DNA of 64,000 nucleotides from Acidimicrobiales bacterium (GTDB lineage: Bacteria; Actinomycetota; Acidimicrobiia; Acidimicrobiales; Aldehydirespiratoraceae), in the NCBI GenBank assembly GCA_033344915.1, contig JAWPML010000001.1, forward strand, positions 3,429,736 through 3,493,735, given 5' to 3'. Made by a program: the position numbers and the translations under genes. The notes under the pieces are model-generated. The model did no database searches. It was not told the DNA's origin and worked only from the letters and a program-made list of their open reading frames with translations. Positions 1-8,866 of this stretch are shown here, piece by piece. Each line of letters starts with the position of its first letter. Within the stretch, counting starts at the first letter, position 1.

Positions 1-452
1 CCACGATCTACGCCGGGGTCATGGCCTTCGTCCCGTCGGTCGTCATCATCTTCGGCGCCCTGGTGCTCCTGGACGTCGACATCAGCATGCAGCTGTTCTG
101 GTGGTTCCCGATCTTCGCGCTCCAGATGTGCATCTCCCTCGGGCTGGCGCTGATCATCTCCACCGCGGTCGTGTTCTTCGCCGACATCAAGAACCTCCTC
201 ACCTACATCACCCGCATCATCTTCTTCACGTCACCGGTGATCTATCCGGCCGAGTTCCTCACGCCGGAGATCATCAACGCGATCCGGTGGTCGCCGTTCT
301 TCGGCGTGTTCTTCAACTACCAGCGGATCATCAACGCCGCCCGCCCCGACTGGGGAATGATGACCATCTCGATCGGTTGGGCCGTCGCCAGCGTCATCCT
401 CGGGACCTGGCTGTTCCTGCGCTACGAGCGGGAGTTCGCCTCCCACGGCTGA
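1..452 (+). CDS. ABC-2 type polysaccharide export permease (3' part)
   Basis: The reading frame is open from the window edge (codons from base 3), so the N-terminus lies outside. The visible 149 residues are very hydrophobic, with about four membrane segments. They contain the FFADIKNLLTYITRIIFFTSPVIYP-type region that is typical of the C-terminal half of Wzm/TagG permeases, which export O-antigen or teichoic-acid type polymers with an ATPase partner. The gene ends with a short charged tail. It converges on the glycan operon that ends at 465, and this setting agrees with export of the glycan made by the neighbouring genes. The family assignment comes from pattern recognition; the exported polymer is inferred. 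Confidence 0.8.
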   Translation, partial: TIYAGVMAFVPSVVIIFGALVLLDVDISMQLFWWFPIFALQMCISLGLALIISTAVVFFADIKNLLTYITRIIFFTSPVIYPAEFLTPEIINAIRWSPFFGVFFNYQRIINAARPDWGMMTISIGWAVASVILGTWLFLRYEREFASHG

Positions 453-464
453 CCGAAGGCCCGG

Positions 465-1061
465 TCAGACCCGCGGCGGCTGCTTGCTCTTGTTGCTGTG
501 GGGGAACGCCTGCTCCGGTTCGGGCAGGTCCAGCAGCCGACAGAACGGGGCCCATCCGGCCCCCGCGGTGATGTCCACCTCGACGAAGTCGTCGCGGCCC
601 GCGAAGTACTCGCGCGCACCTGCGTAGTGACGCTCGTACTGGCGGCGCCACTTGTCCTCCTCGACCACGAGGAACGTGCCGTCGTACTCGCCGCGCGCCC
701 GGCGCTGCTGGTTGTTCTCGACATGACGCCGACGGCTGTCCAGCCACTTCTCCAGTGGACGGACGGTGAGCATGAAACGGCTGCCCGGGTACTGCTCGTC
801 CAGCAGGGCGTAGTTCTTCGCCAACACCTCGATGTCGGAGAAGCAGTCGATCGACTGGTCGAGGTTGGCGAGCAGGGGTTGGCCGGCGTCGCGGGCCGCC
901 TCGATCTGCATGCGGATCGGCGGGCCGCCCCAGTGGAGACTGTGAAAGCCGAGGACGGTCATGGCGTCGTGGAACGAGGTCGTGCCCGTCTTGTTGAGAC
1001 CGATGCCGAAGACCCGGGGCCGATCCGGCACGGCGCTGCCGGGCCGCGGCGCGTCAGCCAT
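465..1061 (-). CDS. sulfotransferase family protein
   Basis: This 198-residue protein starts with a proline-rich leader followed by FGIGLNKTGTTSFHDAM, a 5'-phosphosulfate (PAPS) binding loop typical of the Sulfotransfer_4-like group. A second conserved segment, LTVRPLEKWLDSRRRHV, fits the 3'-phosphate binding region. It would move a sulfate from PAPS to a glycan or other acceptor in the cytoplasm. The ATG at 1061 overlaps the end of the upstream sulfotransferase gene by 8 bases. It is the last gene of the minus-strand operon 9793 to 465. The acceptor cannot be told from sequence. Confidence 0.8.
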   Translation of the reverse strand: MADAPRPGSAVPDRPRVFGIGLNKTGTTSFHDAMTVLGFHSLHWGGPPIRMQIEAARDAGQPLLANLDQSIDCFSDIEVLAKNYALLDEQYPGSRFMLTVRPLEKWLDSRRRHVENNQQRRARGEYDGTFLVVEEDKWRRQYERHYAGAREYFAGRDDFVEVDITAGAGWAPFCRLLDLPEPEQAFPHSNKSKQPPRV

Positions 1062-1923
1062 CGATCCAGGCTTTCATCGAGTCGTGGTCGCCGTACCCGG
1101 CGCGGTCCATGGTGTCGGCTGCGACCGCGACGAACTCCTTGCGGCGCTTCTTGTCCCACTCGGACCAGTCGTCGTCGTCGGGACGCGTCGGGTCGAGCTT
1201 GAACGAGGAGCCGATGCGTTTCTTGTCGAAGAAGTTGCCGGGGCCCGGATGATGCCGGAGGTCGAGGAACTCGAGGATCGTGGCGAACTGGTCGTGCGGG
1301 TCGGCGGAGACCTTCTCGTTCCAGACCGTCAGACAGCGATCGGGTTGCGCTTCGGAGAAGTCGAGACCGGCCTCGACCCAGGTCGCCCACGTCTCGGCGC
1401 CCTTGCGGAGATCGTTGCTCCACTTGGGGATCTCGTTGGCCTTGGCGTTGGCGAGCAGTTCGTCGTCGAATTTGCGCTCGAAGTTGGTCATCGACCGCAC
1501 GACATGACGACCGTCGCGCACGATGTGGATGAACTTCGCGCCGGGGAACATCTTCGCGAGCGTGGGCGCCATCGGCGTGTAGAGCGGCGTCTGATCGATC
1601 CAGCGCAGGCCCTCGCTGCGCGACGAGAACAAGGCGTTGATGCCGAGGCCGACGAACGCCAGCCATTCATCGAGTTCGACGTCCTCGTGGTCGAGCCAGC
1701 ACGGCGTCGCCCGCCCCATCTGGTTCTCCCAGATCCGCTCGGCCCGGCCGTCCTTGAACAGGTCGGACAGGACATAGCTCTCCTTGCCGACCCGCAGGTC
1801 CGGGTGGCGGTTGAGCGATTGGGCCGTGGCGGTCGTGCCCGAGCGGGGTGACCCGATGACGAACACCGGATTCGGGCAGATGCCCTCCAGCCCGAGATAG
1901 GGCCGCACGTGTTCCATGCTCAC
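1054..1923 (-). CDS. sulfotransferase
   Basis: The P-loop VIGSPRSGTTATAQSL near residue 20 and the RDGRHVVRSM motif near residue 140 are the 5'- and 3'-phosphate sites of PAPS sulfotransferases. I chose the GTG at 1923 because it forms a GTGA overlap with the stop of the upstream glycosyltransferase (translational coupling). An ATG two codons in (1917) is equally possible. The frame stays open upstream, but that stretch is antisense to no clear start and encodes low-complexity sequence. The product is 289 residues and probably acts on the same glycan as its operon partners. Confidence 0.85.
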   Translation of the reverse strand: MSMEHVRPYLGLEGICPNPVFVIGSPRSGTTATAQSLNRHPDLRVGKESYVLSDLFKDGRAERIWENQMGRATPCWLDHEDVELDEWLAFVGLGINALFSSRSEGLRWIDQTPLYTPMAPTLAKMFPGAKFIHIVRDGRHVVRSMTNFERKFDDELLANAKANEIPKWSNDLRKGAETWATWVEAGLDFSEAQPDRCLTVWNEKVSADPHDQFATILEFLDLRHHPGPGNFFDKKRIGSSFKLDPTRPDDDDWSEWDKKRRKEFVAVAADTMDRAGYGDHDSMKAWIDG

Positions 1924-4900
1924 GACGGCACCTCGAACGAGCCGACGTAATCTTCGTACTTGCGGTTGTAGTACGGCGGAGCGGCCAACGGATCCACGCC
2001 GTGCTTCCAGCCGTACTTGTAGCGATGGCCGAGGAGCAGCCAGTCGACGTGGGGGGTGGTGCTCGCCGTGGTGCGGCGGGCGTGGACGACGTGGGCGGCC
2101 GGCACCGGCTCGAGGTCGATGCCCAGCTGCCAGGCCCGGTGCCAGTAATCGGTGTCCTCGCAGAAGGCCGGGTTGAACCACTCGTCGAAGACGCCGACTT
2201 CTTCGTAGATCGCCTTCGTCATCATGAAGCACCAGCCGGCGGTGCCGCCCTGGTCCGGCGTCGTGAAGCCCTGGCCGTCACAGTGATCGGTGTAGGGGAA
2301 CGCGATGCGGCGACCGTCGTTGGCGGCTTCGTAGAGCGCCTCGTCCCAGCCCGGCTCGACCATGCAGTCGCTGTTCATCACGACGAACGTCGCGGCGGTG
2401 GACAGGCGGATGCCGGTGTTCCAGCCGGTCGACACGCCCTTGTTCTCCGGATACCGGTAGACCTTCGCCTTGAGCTCGGACTCGAAGTCCGACCCGTTGT
2501 CGATGGCGACGACCTCGGTCGGGATCCGGCTCACTTCCCAGATGCGATCGACGGTCTTCTCGACCATCCGGGCGAGCTTCTCGCTGCGCGACCACACCGG
2601 CAGGGTGATGCTGAGCAGGGGTTCGTCGGACGCCTCGGGTGGGCTGGCGTCGTAGAGGAGGTCCGGGTCGGTGTCCTCGAACGGTTGCACCGTCGTCGGT
2701 TGGCGCGGCATGGCGTAGACCTTTCCCGTCGTCTCTGCGACGCCCTTGGCGTTCAGGATCCGGAAGGTGGAGCGATAGCAGTCGTGCAGCTCGGGCAGCA
2801 CGGATTCGTCGGTGGCGGACTGGATCTCCAGCTGGGCGACCCGGGTGCGCAGCTCCTCCTCCGCGAACCGGCTCTCCTCGTAGAGCGCCGTCGATTCGTC
2901 GAGCTTGAGCTGGGCCCCGATGTCGGTACCGGGGTGGAGCGAGGCGATGACCGCCATCGCCTTCCCCTTGGCCTGGGTGCGGTCGCAGAACCCGTCGAAA
3001 TCGAGCGGACGGGCCATCACGCTCACGGCCGTCGGGTCGTAGACGACGGTGAGCCCGTGGGGCATCAGCCGCCACGCCATCTCGATGTCGATCGAGTAGT
3101 TGAGCCGCTGGTCGTGCAGACCGTGGCGCATCAACAGCGACCGCTTGCACGAGATGCGGCCCTCCCAGAAGCCGCGCCAGTCGAGCTGCTGTCCGGCGTG
3201 GAGGCTGCCGTAGGAGAACATCAACCGATCGACGTCGGTGATGAAGTGCATGAGCGGCGTGATCTCGAGCTCGGGCGCCCAGGCGGTGTGTCCGAGGATG
3301 GCGACGCCCTCGTCGGGCCGCTCCTCGTGGCCGGCGAGATGGCGTTCGAGACAGTCCGGCGCGACCCGGTCGTCGTCGTCGAAGAACAGCACGATCGGGC
3401 TCCGGGCCAACAGCACGCACAGGTTCTTCGCCGCGCTGCGCCCGGCATGGCCGGCGCACACGCCGACGATCTGGATGCGGTCGGCGAACTCCCCCACGAC
3501 GTCGTGCACCGCGGACTCGGCGGATCCGTCGTCGACCAGCACGACCTCGTAGCGAGACGGATCGATCGTCTGATCGCAGAACGACTCGACGGCGGCGCGC
3601 AGCAGCTCCGGACGGTTGTAGGTCGAGATCAACACGCTGATCTCGGGCGGCGACGCCGGTTCGGGCCGCTCGTTCACCACGAGTCGACCCTCGTCGTCGC
3701 TGGTCCAGACCCGGCGGACGTGCGCGAACGAGTCGCCCAGGTCGGTGCACTCGATCGTCGCCCGCAGGCCGATCGGCACCGCGTCGGCCAGCACGGTCGG
3801 ACCGGTCGGCGCCGCCCCCGCCCGCACGGCGAGCACCGGCAGCGGGGTGACCTCGTCCACGAGTCGGGCGACGACCCCGCGGTGGCGTTCCGTCATCGGC
3901 GGACCGGCGAGCGGTCCGCTGTTGTGGCTGGGCTGGAGACGGTCGGCGTCGAGCGCCGCCTGCAGGCGCACCACGTCGTCCACGAACCCGCTCGGCAGGA
4001 CGGCGTTGTCGTGGATGTAGAGCACGACGTCAGCGCCGCTGTCGTCCACCTCGGCCGTGGCGTCCGGGTCGTCGTCGGCGCGCCAGATCTGCCGCACGTT
4101 CGCGTTCGACGCCTGGAGCTCCGCGGTGAGGTCGGGCGGCGGACCGCTGCGATCGGCGCTGAACGTGCCCGCCACGAACACCGACGTCGCGGCCACATCC
4201 GGCAGGTCGAGCGTCGTGTCGGCCCCGCCGAGGAGGTCGTAGATCGCCACCGTGCCGTCCTGGTAGAGGCGACGACCCTCGTCGTCGAGGAACGCGAACA
4301 GCTCGGGGAAGCGCTGACGCCAGCCGAAGGCGGCGCGCGGGACCACGAAGTACCGGGCCCCCCGCTGCATCTGCGCGTCGAGATGGTTGACCGCGGCGCG
4401 GCCGTTCACCGGGTCGAAACCGGCCCATCCGCCGTCTCGGGCCTCGGGAAAGTGCCAGCACGGATGCGATCCGATGTCGGCGAGCGAGTCGTCGCCCTGC
4501 GTCACCACGAGCACCGCCGCCCCCGGTTCGGCAATCGCCTGGATGCGCTCACGGATCGAGGCCGCGTCGGCGTTCGGCACATCCGCGTCGATTCCGTCGA
4601 CGCCCCGCGCCCGGGGCCGCAGCGGAGCCCGCATCACCTCGTCGACCAGCGCCTCGAAGGTGCAGCCGATCGCCTCGAGACCGTGGCGCCCGTCGACGTG
4701 GGCGGCACCTGCGTCGGCGAGACCGAGCCACAGGTCGTCATCGGTCAGCACCCGGGTGAGCGCGGCGGCCATGTCGGCGGCGTCGGCCGCGATGAGTGCG
4801 TGGCGGCCCTGTACCAGGTCGAGTCCCTCGGCGCCGACCGGGGTGGTGACCACCGGCGTGTACGCCATCATCGACTGGATCACCTTGCGCTTCACTCCGG

Positions 4901-5732
4901 CGCCGTGCAGGAGCGGCACGACCGTCACCCGGGACCGTTCGACATAGGGCTGCACGGACGGCACCCAGCCGACGAGGTTGAGTCCGGGCATGTCGGGGTC
5001 GACGTCGAGGGTGATCTGATCGAGATAGTTGCCGATGACCGTGAACGGATGCCGCTCGAGGAGTGCCGGATCGACGAGCGGCAGCACCTCGTTGGCCAGA
5101 TAGGCGACGGCGTCGCGGTTCGGCACGTGTCGGAAGTTGCCGACGAAGTACATACCGACCCGGTCGGCGAGGGACACGGTCGAACGGGCGATGCGCTCCG
5201 CGAGCGGAAGGGTGTGGACCCGGTCGTCGCCGACGAAGTCGCCGAGGAGCGCCCGTTCCTTGTCGGACACGGCGATCACGGCATCGGCCGCGTGGTACAC
5301 GTTCAGTTCGTCGGTGGCGGCCTTGCCGAATTTCTCGTCGACGGCACCGTCCTCACCGAACGCCTGACGGGCGTGGCGCAGGAAGTGGATGTCCATCGAG
5401 TTCACGACGACGCGGGTGGACGGGGAGTACTCGTGGATCACCGGTGTGACGGCGGCGGCGACCTCCCAGAACGCGACGATGGCGAGATCGAACTCGTAGG
5501 ACCGCAGCAACTTCGGAAGCCAGTCGAGCCCCGCGAAGGCGGCAACACCCATCTGGCGGAGACGGTTCGCGTGGCGATCCTCCGCCTCCGCCTCGGTCTC
5601 GCGGCACAGGAAGGTGACCTGCCAGCCCTGCTCGACGAGCCAACGGACGGTGTTGTCGATGTCCTGCGAACCGCTGTCGCGGTCGAACGCCGGCATGCGC
5701 GTGTGGACCACGAGGGCGTGACGCGTCTGCAT
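1920..5732 (-). CDS. tri-modular glycosyltransferase (GT4-GT2-GT2)
   Basis: This 1270-residue protein has at least three transferase modules. Residues 1-380 look like a GT4 (GT-B fold) enzyme, with FVGNFRHVPNRDA near 195 and a GVKRKVIQSM..YTPVVTT donor region. Residues 375-510 hold a linker domain ending in LFAFLDDEGRRLYQDGTVAIYDL. Residues about 690-1010 are a GT2 (GT-A fold) domain, with SVLISTYNRPELL, VVLVDDGS and the FFDDDDR metal motif. Residues about 1038-1270 are a second GT2 domain (SITLPVWSRSEKL, VAIDNGSDFE, FCEDTDYWHRA). The ATG at 5732 overlaps the upstream TGA as TGATG. An open stretch continues upstream to 6032, but it is arginine-rich shadow sequence of the next gene. Such mosaics build repeated or ordered linkages of surface glycans. 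Confidence 0.85.
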   Translation of the reverse strand: MQTRHALVVHTRMPAFDRDSGSQDIDNTVRWLVEQGWQVTFLCRETEAEAEDRHANRLRQMGVAAFAGLDWLPKLLRSYEFDLAIVAFWEVAAAVTPVIHEYSPSTRVVVNSMDIHFLRHARQAFGEDGAVDEKFGKAATDELNVYHAADAVIAVSDKERALLGDFVGDDRVHTLPLAERIARSTVSLADRVGMYFVGNFRHVPNRDAVAYLANEVLPLVDPALLERHPFTVIGNYLDQITLDVDPDMPGLNLVGWVPSVQPYVERSRVTVVPLLHGAGVKRKVIQSMMAYTPVVTTPVGAEGLDLVQGRHALIAADAADMAAALTRVLTDDDLWLGLADAGAAHVDGRHGLEAIGCTFEALVDEVMRAPLRPRARGVDGIDADVPNADAASIRERIQAIAEPGAAVLVVTQGDDSLADIGSHPCWHFPEARDGGWAGFDPVNGRAAVNHLDAQMQRGARYFVVPRAAFGWRQRFPELFAFLDDEGRRLYQDGTVAIYDLLGGADTTLDLPDVAATSVFVAGTFSADRSGPPPDLTAELQASNANVRQIWRADDDPDATAEVDDSGADVVLYIHDNAVLPSGFVDDVVRLQAALDADRLQPSHNSGPLAGPPMTERHRGVVARLVDEVTPLPVLAVRAGAAPTGPTVLADAVPIGLRATIECTDLGDSFAHVRRVWTSDDEGRLVVNERPEPASPPEISVLISTYNRPELLRAAVESFCDQTIDPSRYEVVLVDDGSAESAVHDVVGEFADRIQIVGVCAGHAGRSAAKNLCVLLARSPIVLFFDDDDRVAPDCLERHLAGHEERPDEGVAILGHTAWAPELEITPLMHFITDVDRLMFSYGSLHAGQQLDWRGFWEGRISCKRSLLMRHGLHDQRLNYSIDIEMAWRLMPHGLTVVYDPTAVSVMARPLDFDGFCDRTQAKGKAMAVIASLHPGTDIGAQLKLDESTALYEESRFAEEELRTRVAQLEIQSATDESVLPELHDCYRSTFRILNAKGVAETTGKVYAMPRQPTTVQPFEDTDPDLLYDASPPEASDEPLLSITLPVWSRSEKLARMVEKTVDRIWEVSRIPTEVVAIDNGSDFESELKAKVYRYPENKGVSTGWNTGIRLSTAATFVVMNSDCMVEPGWDEALYEAANDGRRIAFPYTDHCDGQGFTTPDQGGTAGWCFMMTKAIYEEVGVFDEWFNPAFCEDTDYWHRAWQLGIDLEPVPAAHVVHARRTTASTTPHVDWLLLGHRYKYGWKHGVDPLAAPPYYNRKYEDYVGSFEVPS

Positions 5733-8700
5733 CAGCCGGCCGTCCCGTCGGTGGCCGCAGCGAGCCGCTCGTTGGCGACCAGGTAGCGCCACGCGCCGTC
5801 GCCGAGTGAGCCCGGGCGGGTCGGCCGCGTCGTCCGCCGGTCGAGCCAGTAGCCCGTCGCGTCGGCGATGTCGGCGTCGTCGTCCGCCACCACGGTGCTG
5901 TCGGGCTGGTAGGCGACCGGTGTCCCGGCCTCCCACAAGCGGCCGCAGTACGGCGGGATCGACCCGGCGGCGGACCACGCCGCGGCATCGAAGCGGTCGG
6001 CGGCGACGGCGAGCATGCCGGCGCCCCAACACACGGGCCGGACGAACTCGTGCCAGGGGGCGCGAACGTCGAGCGAACCGGCCGCGATCCCGGCCGCGGA
6101 GCCATCGGCGAACACGAATCCACCGGCCGCGACGACACGTCCGTCCGAACCGAGCACCTTCGGGACCGCGGCCTGGGCCGGGTTGGTGGTCACGGCGGAG
6201 ACCAGCGCGTCGAGGGCCCCCGGCATGACGATCACCCCGGGGTCGACCAACACCACCACATCGGCGGCACCGACGGACGCCGCGTCGGCGACCACGCGAT
6301 AGCCCGCGTCCGTCGCTCGGGCGGTCGTGGTGGGACGGCCACCGGCGTCGATCACGGCGACGTCGACCGATTGTGTCGCGGTCGTCGCGGTGGGGCGGAC
6401 CTCGATGACGGTGTTGTCATCACCGACGACCACCACGCCGATCGAGGCGACCCGGTCGGCTGCGTCGAGATCGCGATCCGGTGTGGCGACGACGACGTCC
6501 ACGCTGCGATCGAAGTAGGGAAGCCGGTCGGGATCGGGCGGCGAGAACGTCGTGAAACCGGGCAGCTCGGCCGACACGTCGTCGGCGGTCCAGTCCAGCA
6601 CCGCCGGCCGGGTGTCGAGGCCCGTCGCCAGTCCGTTGATCTCGGCGAGCAACCCGCCGGGCGATCCCGCCGGAGGGGTCGTGAGGTCGAAGACGATGCC
6701 GGCGCCGGCGCGGTCCTCGACCACCGATGCCTGGGTGGCGAGATGGTCGCGGAGCTCGGGGTGCGAGTCGATCCAGGCCCGGGCTCCTTCCGGAACGACG
6801 AGCCGCTCGATCCCGCCGACCCGCATGGCCTCGACGACGGCGATCAGGGCCACCGCGTCGCTCGGTGGGGTCTCCCCGCCACCGGGGAACGGCACGGCAT
6901 CACGGCCACCGGCCCGCTCGACGCCGGCCTTGCAGCCAGGCGTCGCAACCGCGACCGCGGCACCGGTCGGCACGACCTCGGACACCATGCGCTCGTAGCT
7001 CTTCTGCCACTTGAACGCGGCGGGCCCCTTGGGCACCGCGGCGGCGCGGCCACGGGGGTTCGCCGTCGGTCGAGGCGCCGGTGCGGCCTTCTTGGTCGGG
7101 CGGGCGGCGCGACCGGCGGGCGCGGTCGACGACGCGCCACTCCTCTGGAGCGCAGTGCGAGCCCGACTCGGCAGGCGGCGTACCACCGCCCGGGCGACAC
7201 GCCGCGCCTTCGGCACGACCCCCGCGCGGTTCGCCGCCGCAACCCCCGACCGGGCCGCCCGCTGGGCCGGGGTCGGCAGCTTGTCCACGGCGCGGACGCC
7301 GCGTTCGCGCAGACGGTTGCCGGCCTGCCCGTCGGCCACGGCGCGGCGCACCCGGTGCACGTTGTGCTTCACCGGGGTCGGGAGGCGGCGGGCGGAAGCG
7401 CGCACGACCTTCTTCGCGGCCGGCACCCCCTTCCCCGCGGAGGTCCCTGCGAGACGGCGGCCGGGACGCACGATTCGACCGGCCAACCCACGCAGGCGAC
7501 GGGTGAGGGAACGTCGGGCGCGCACCTCGTCCTCGACGCTGCGGAGCTTCACGTGGACGGCCGCGAGGATGTCGTCCATGTGGGCGATGCGCTCGGTCGC
7601 GGCCTTGGTCCGGTCGTCGATCCGCTCGGTCGTGTCGACGTTCCGTTGGGCGAGCTCGGTGACGGTCTCGGTCAGATCGTGGAGCCGGCGGTTCTGCTCG
7701 GCCAGTTCCGCCTGGCCCGTGACGAGGGTGTCGAGGCGGTTCGCCACGGTGTTGCGCAGGTTCGCCAGCTCGTCGCGGAGCAGGACGATCTCGCGATCGC
7801 GCTTGTCAACGTCCCGCGTGCGGTTCGCGAGGTCGCGGCGGCGGCTCTCGGATTCCTGGCGGACCTCGGCCAGCTCGCCTCGGAGCTCGGCGAGCTTTGC
7901 GGTCGACTCCGCGAGTCGCTCCTCGAGCCGCGTGATGGCGACCTGACGCTGCTCGGCATGGCGGGCGGACACGGTGCCGTCGAGCACCAGCCGCCGCACC
8001 CGACCCTCGTCCGTCGCGATCGGACGCGGCGCGGCGACACCGGCCTCGTCGCACAGCTCCGCGTAGAGCTCGCGCAGCGCGGTCGACGCGCCCGCCTCGT
8101 CGAGGCTGACCCCGACGTCGTGGTGGCGGAGATCGGACCGCACATCGAGCGCCGCCGGCTCGAGACCGACGAAGTCACACACCCGGGCGAGCTCGCCGAC
8201 AGGGTCGAGGAAGTAGGCGTCGTAGTGGGTGACGATGCGCCGCTCCGCCGGAACGAGCTCGAGGACCGACGCGTAGTACCGCTCCCAGAGCGACAGCCCG
8301 AGCGAGTAGGAGTTCTGGTTCCGGCGCTTCAGGGACAGGGCAACCTCGAGGGGATTGCGAACGCAGATGACGAAGCGGAGGTCGGGCTGGAGGTCGAGCC
8401 AGAACGCTGCCGTGAGGCACAGCCGAGGATCCTTGAACCCCCACCGGTCGTTCTCGGCGAGTCCGGCGAGCGCCGCGGTCGCCGGCTCGACGACCTCGCC
8501 GACCCGAGGATCGTCGACTGCACGAGGCAGCAGCGCCGGCGGGTTGTCCCACGCGCCGCCGGTTGCCTCCAGCAGATCGTCGTTGCACGCAACGATCGCC
8601 TTGTTCTCCCAGAACCCCTCCGGATTGTCGTCGGCGGCCTCGAGAAGCGCGTCGGCCGCGCCGCCGATCAGGTGCAGACCCGACTCATGGAGTCCGCGGG

Positions 8701-8764
8701 TGATCATCGACGTGCCCGAGCGGTGCATGCCGGTGATCGCCACCGGGGAGAAAGCGTGTCGCAT
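5732..8764 (-). CDS. sulfotransferase / coiled-coil / glycosyltransferase-like fusion protein
   Basis: Three regions are visible in this 1010-residue protein. Residues 1-260 form a sulfotransferase with the P-loop GMHRSGTSMITRGL at 10-23 and a CVRNPLEVALSLKRR 3'-phosphate motif. Residues about 270-418 are a long charged heptad-like coiled coil. Residues 418-588 form an Arg/Ala/Pro-rich basic linker. A small alpha/beta module (about 585-700) ends in HLATQASVVEDRAGAGIVFDL, and about 740-950 resembles a GT2 fold (VVLVDPGVIVMPGALDALV; VCWGAGMLAVAADRFD). I chose ATG 8764, preceded by GGTGG, over an upstream ATG at 8818. The coil may hold together a glycan-modifying complex (inference). Confidence 0.75.
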   Translation of the reverse strand: MRHAFSPVAITGMHRSGTSMITRGLHESGLHLIGGAADALLEAADDNPEGFWENKAIVACNDDLLEATGGAWDNPPALLPRAVDDPRVGEVVEPATAALAGLAENDRWGFKDPRLCLTAAFWLDLQPDLRFVICVRNPLEVALSLKRRNQNSYSLGLSLWERYYASVLELVPAERRIVTHYDAYFLDPVGELARVCDFVGLEPAALDVRSDLRHHDVGVSLDEAGASTALRELYAELCDEAGVAAPRPIATDEGRVRRLVLDGTVSARHAEQRQVAITRLEERLAESTAKLAELRGELAEVRQESESRRRDLANRTRDVDKRDREIVLLRDELANLRNTVANRLDTLVTGQAELAEQNRRLHDLTETVTELAQRNVDTTERIDDRTKAATERIAHMDDILAAVHVKLRSVEDEVRARRSLTRRLRGLAGRIVRPGRRLAGTSAGKGVPAAKKVVRASARRLPTPVKHNVHRVRRAVADGQAGNRLRERGVRAVDKLPTPAQRAARSGVAAANRAGVVPKARRVARAVVRRLPSRARTALQRSGASSTAPAGRAARPTKKAAPAPRPTANPRGRAAAVPKGPAAFKWQKSYERMVSEVVPTGAAVAVATPGCKAGVERAGGRDAVPFPGGGETPPSDAVALIAVVEAMRVGGIERLVVPEGARAWIDSHPELRDHLATQASVVEDRAGAGIVFDLTTPPAGSPGGLLAEINGLATGLDTRPAVLDWTADDVSAELPGFTTFSPPDPDRLPYFDRSVDVVVATPDRDLDAADRVASIGVVVVGDDNTVIEVRPTATTATQSVDVAVIDAGGRPTTTARATDAGYRVVADAASVGAADVVVLVDPGVIVMPGALDALVSAVTTNPAQAAVPKVLGSDGRVVAAGGFVFADGSAAGIAAGSLDVRAPWHEFVRPVCWGAGMLAVAADRFDAAAWSAAGSIPPYCGRLWEAGTPVAYQPDSTVVADDDADIADATGYWLDRRTTRPTRPGSLGDGAWRYLVANERLAAATDGTAG

Positions 8765-8866
8765 CGGTCCACCAGTGTGGCGCGGTTTGTCCGGCGTCGA
8801 AAGAGGAGAACACCACATTGGGTCACATGACCCCCACCCAGCGCGGCAGGGGTCGGAGGACGACCG

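Noticed and set aside
2001-5786. A 1261-codon open frame on the plus strand opposite the tri-modular glycosyltransferase
   Set aside because: It has no known motifs, is rich in His, Arg and Val as usual for the antisense of GC-rich genes, and lies opposite a gene with clear GT motifs.
5733-6032. An N-terminal extension of the tri-modular glycosyltransferase
   Set aside because: The extra 100 residues are arginine-rich and overlap the upstream gene in another frame; the TGATG junction at 5732 fits the true start.
6050-8830. A 926-codon plus-strand frame opposite the sulfotransferase fusion
   Set aside because: Antisense shadow: low complexity, no domain, and the minus strand has P-loop and coiled-coil features.
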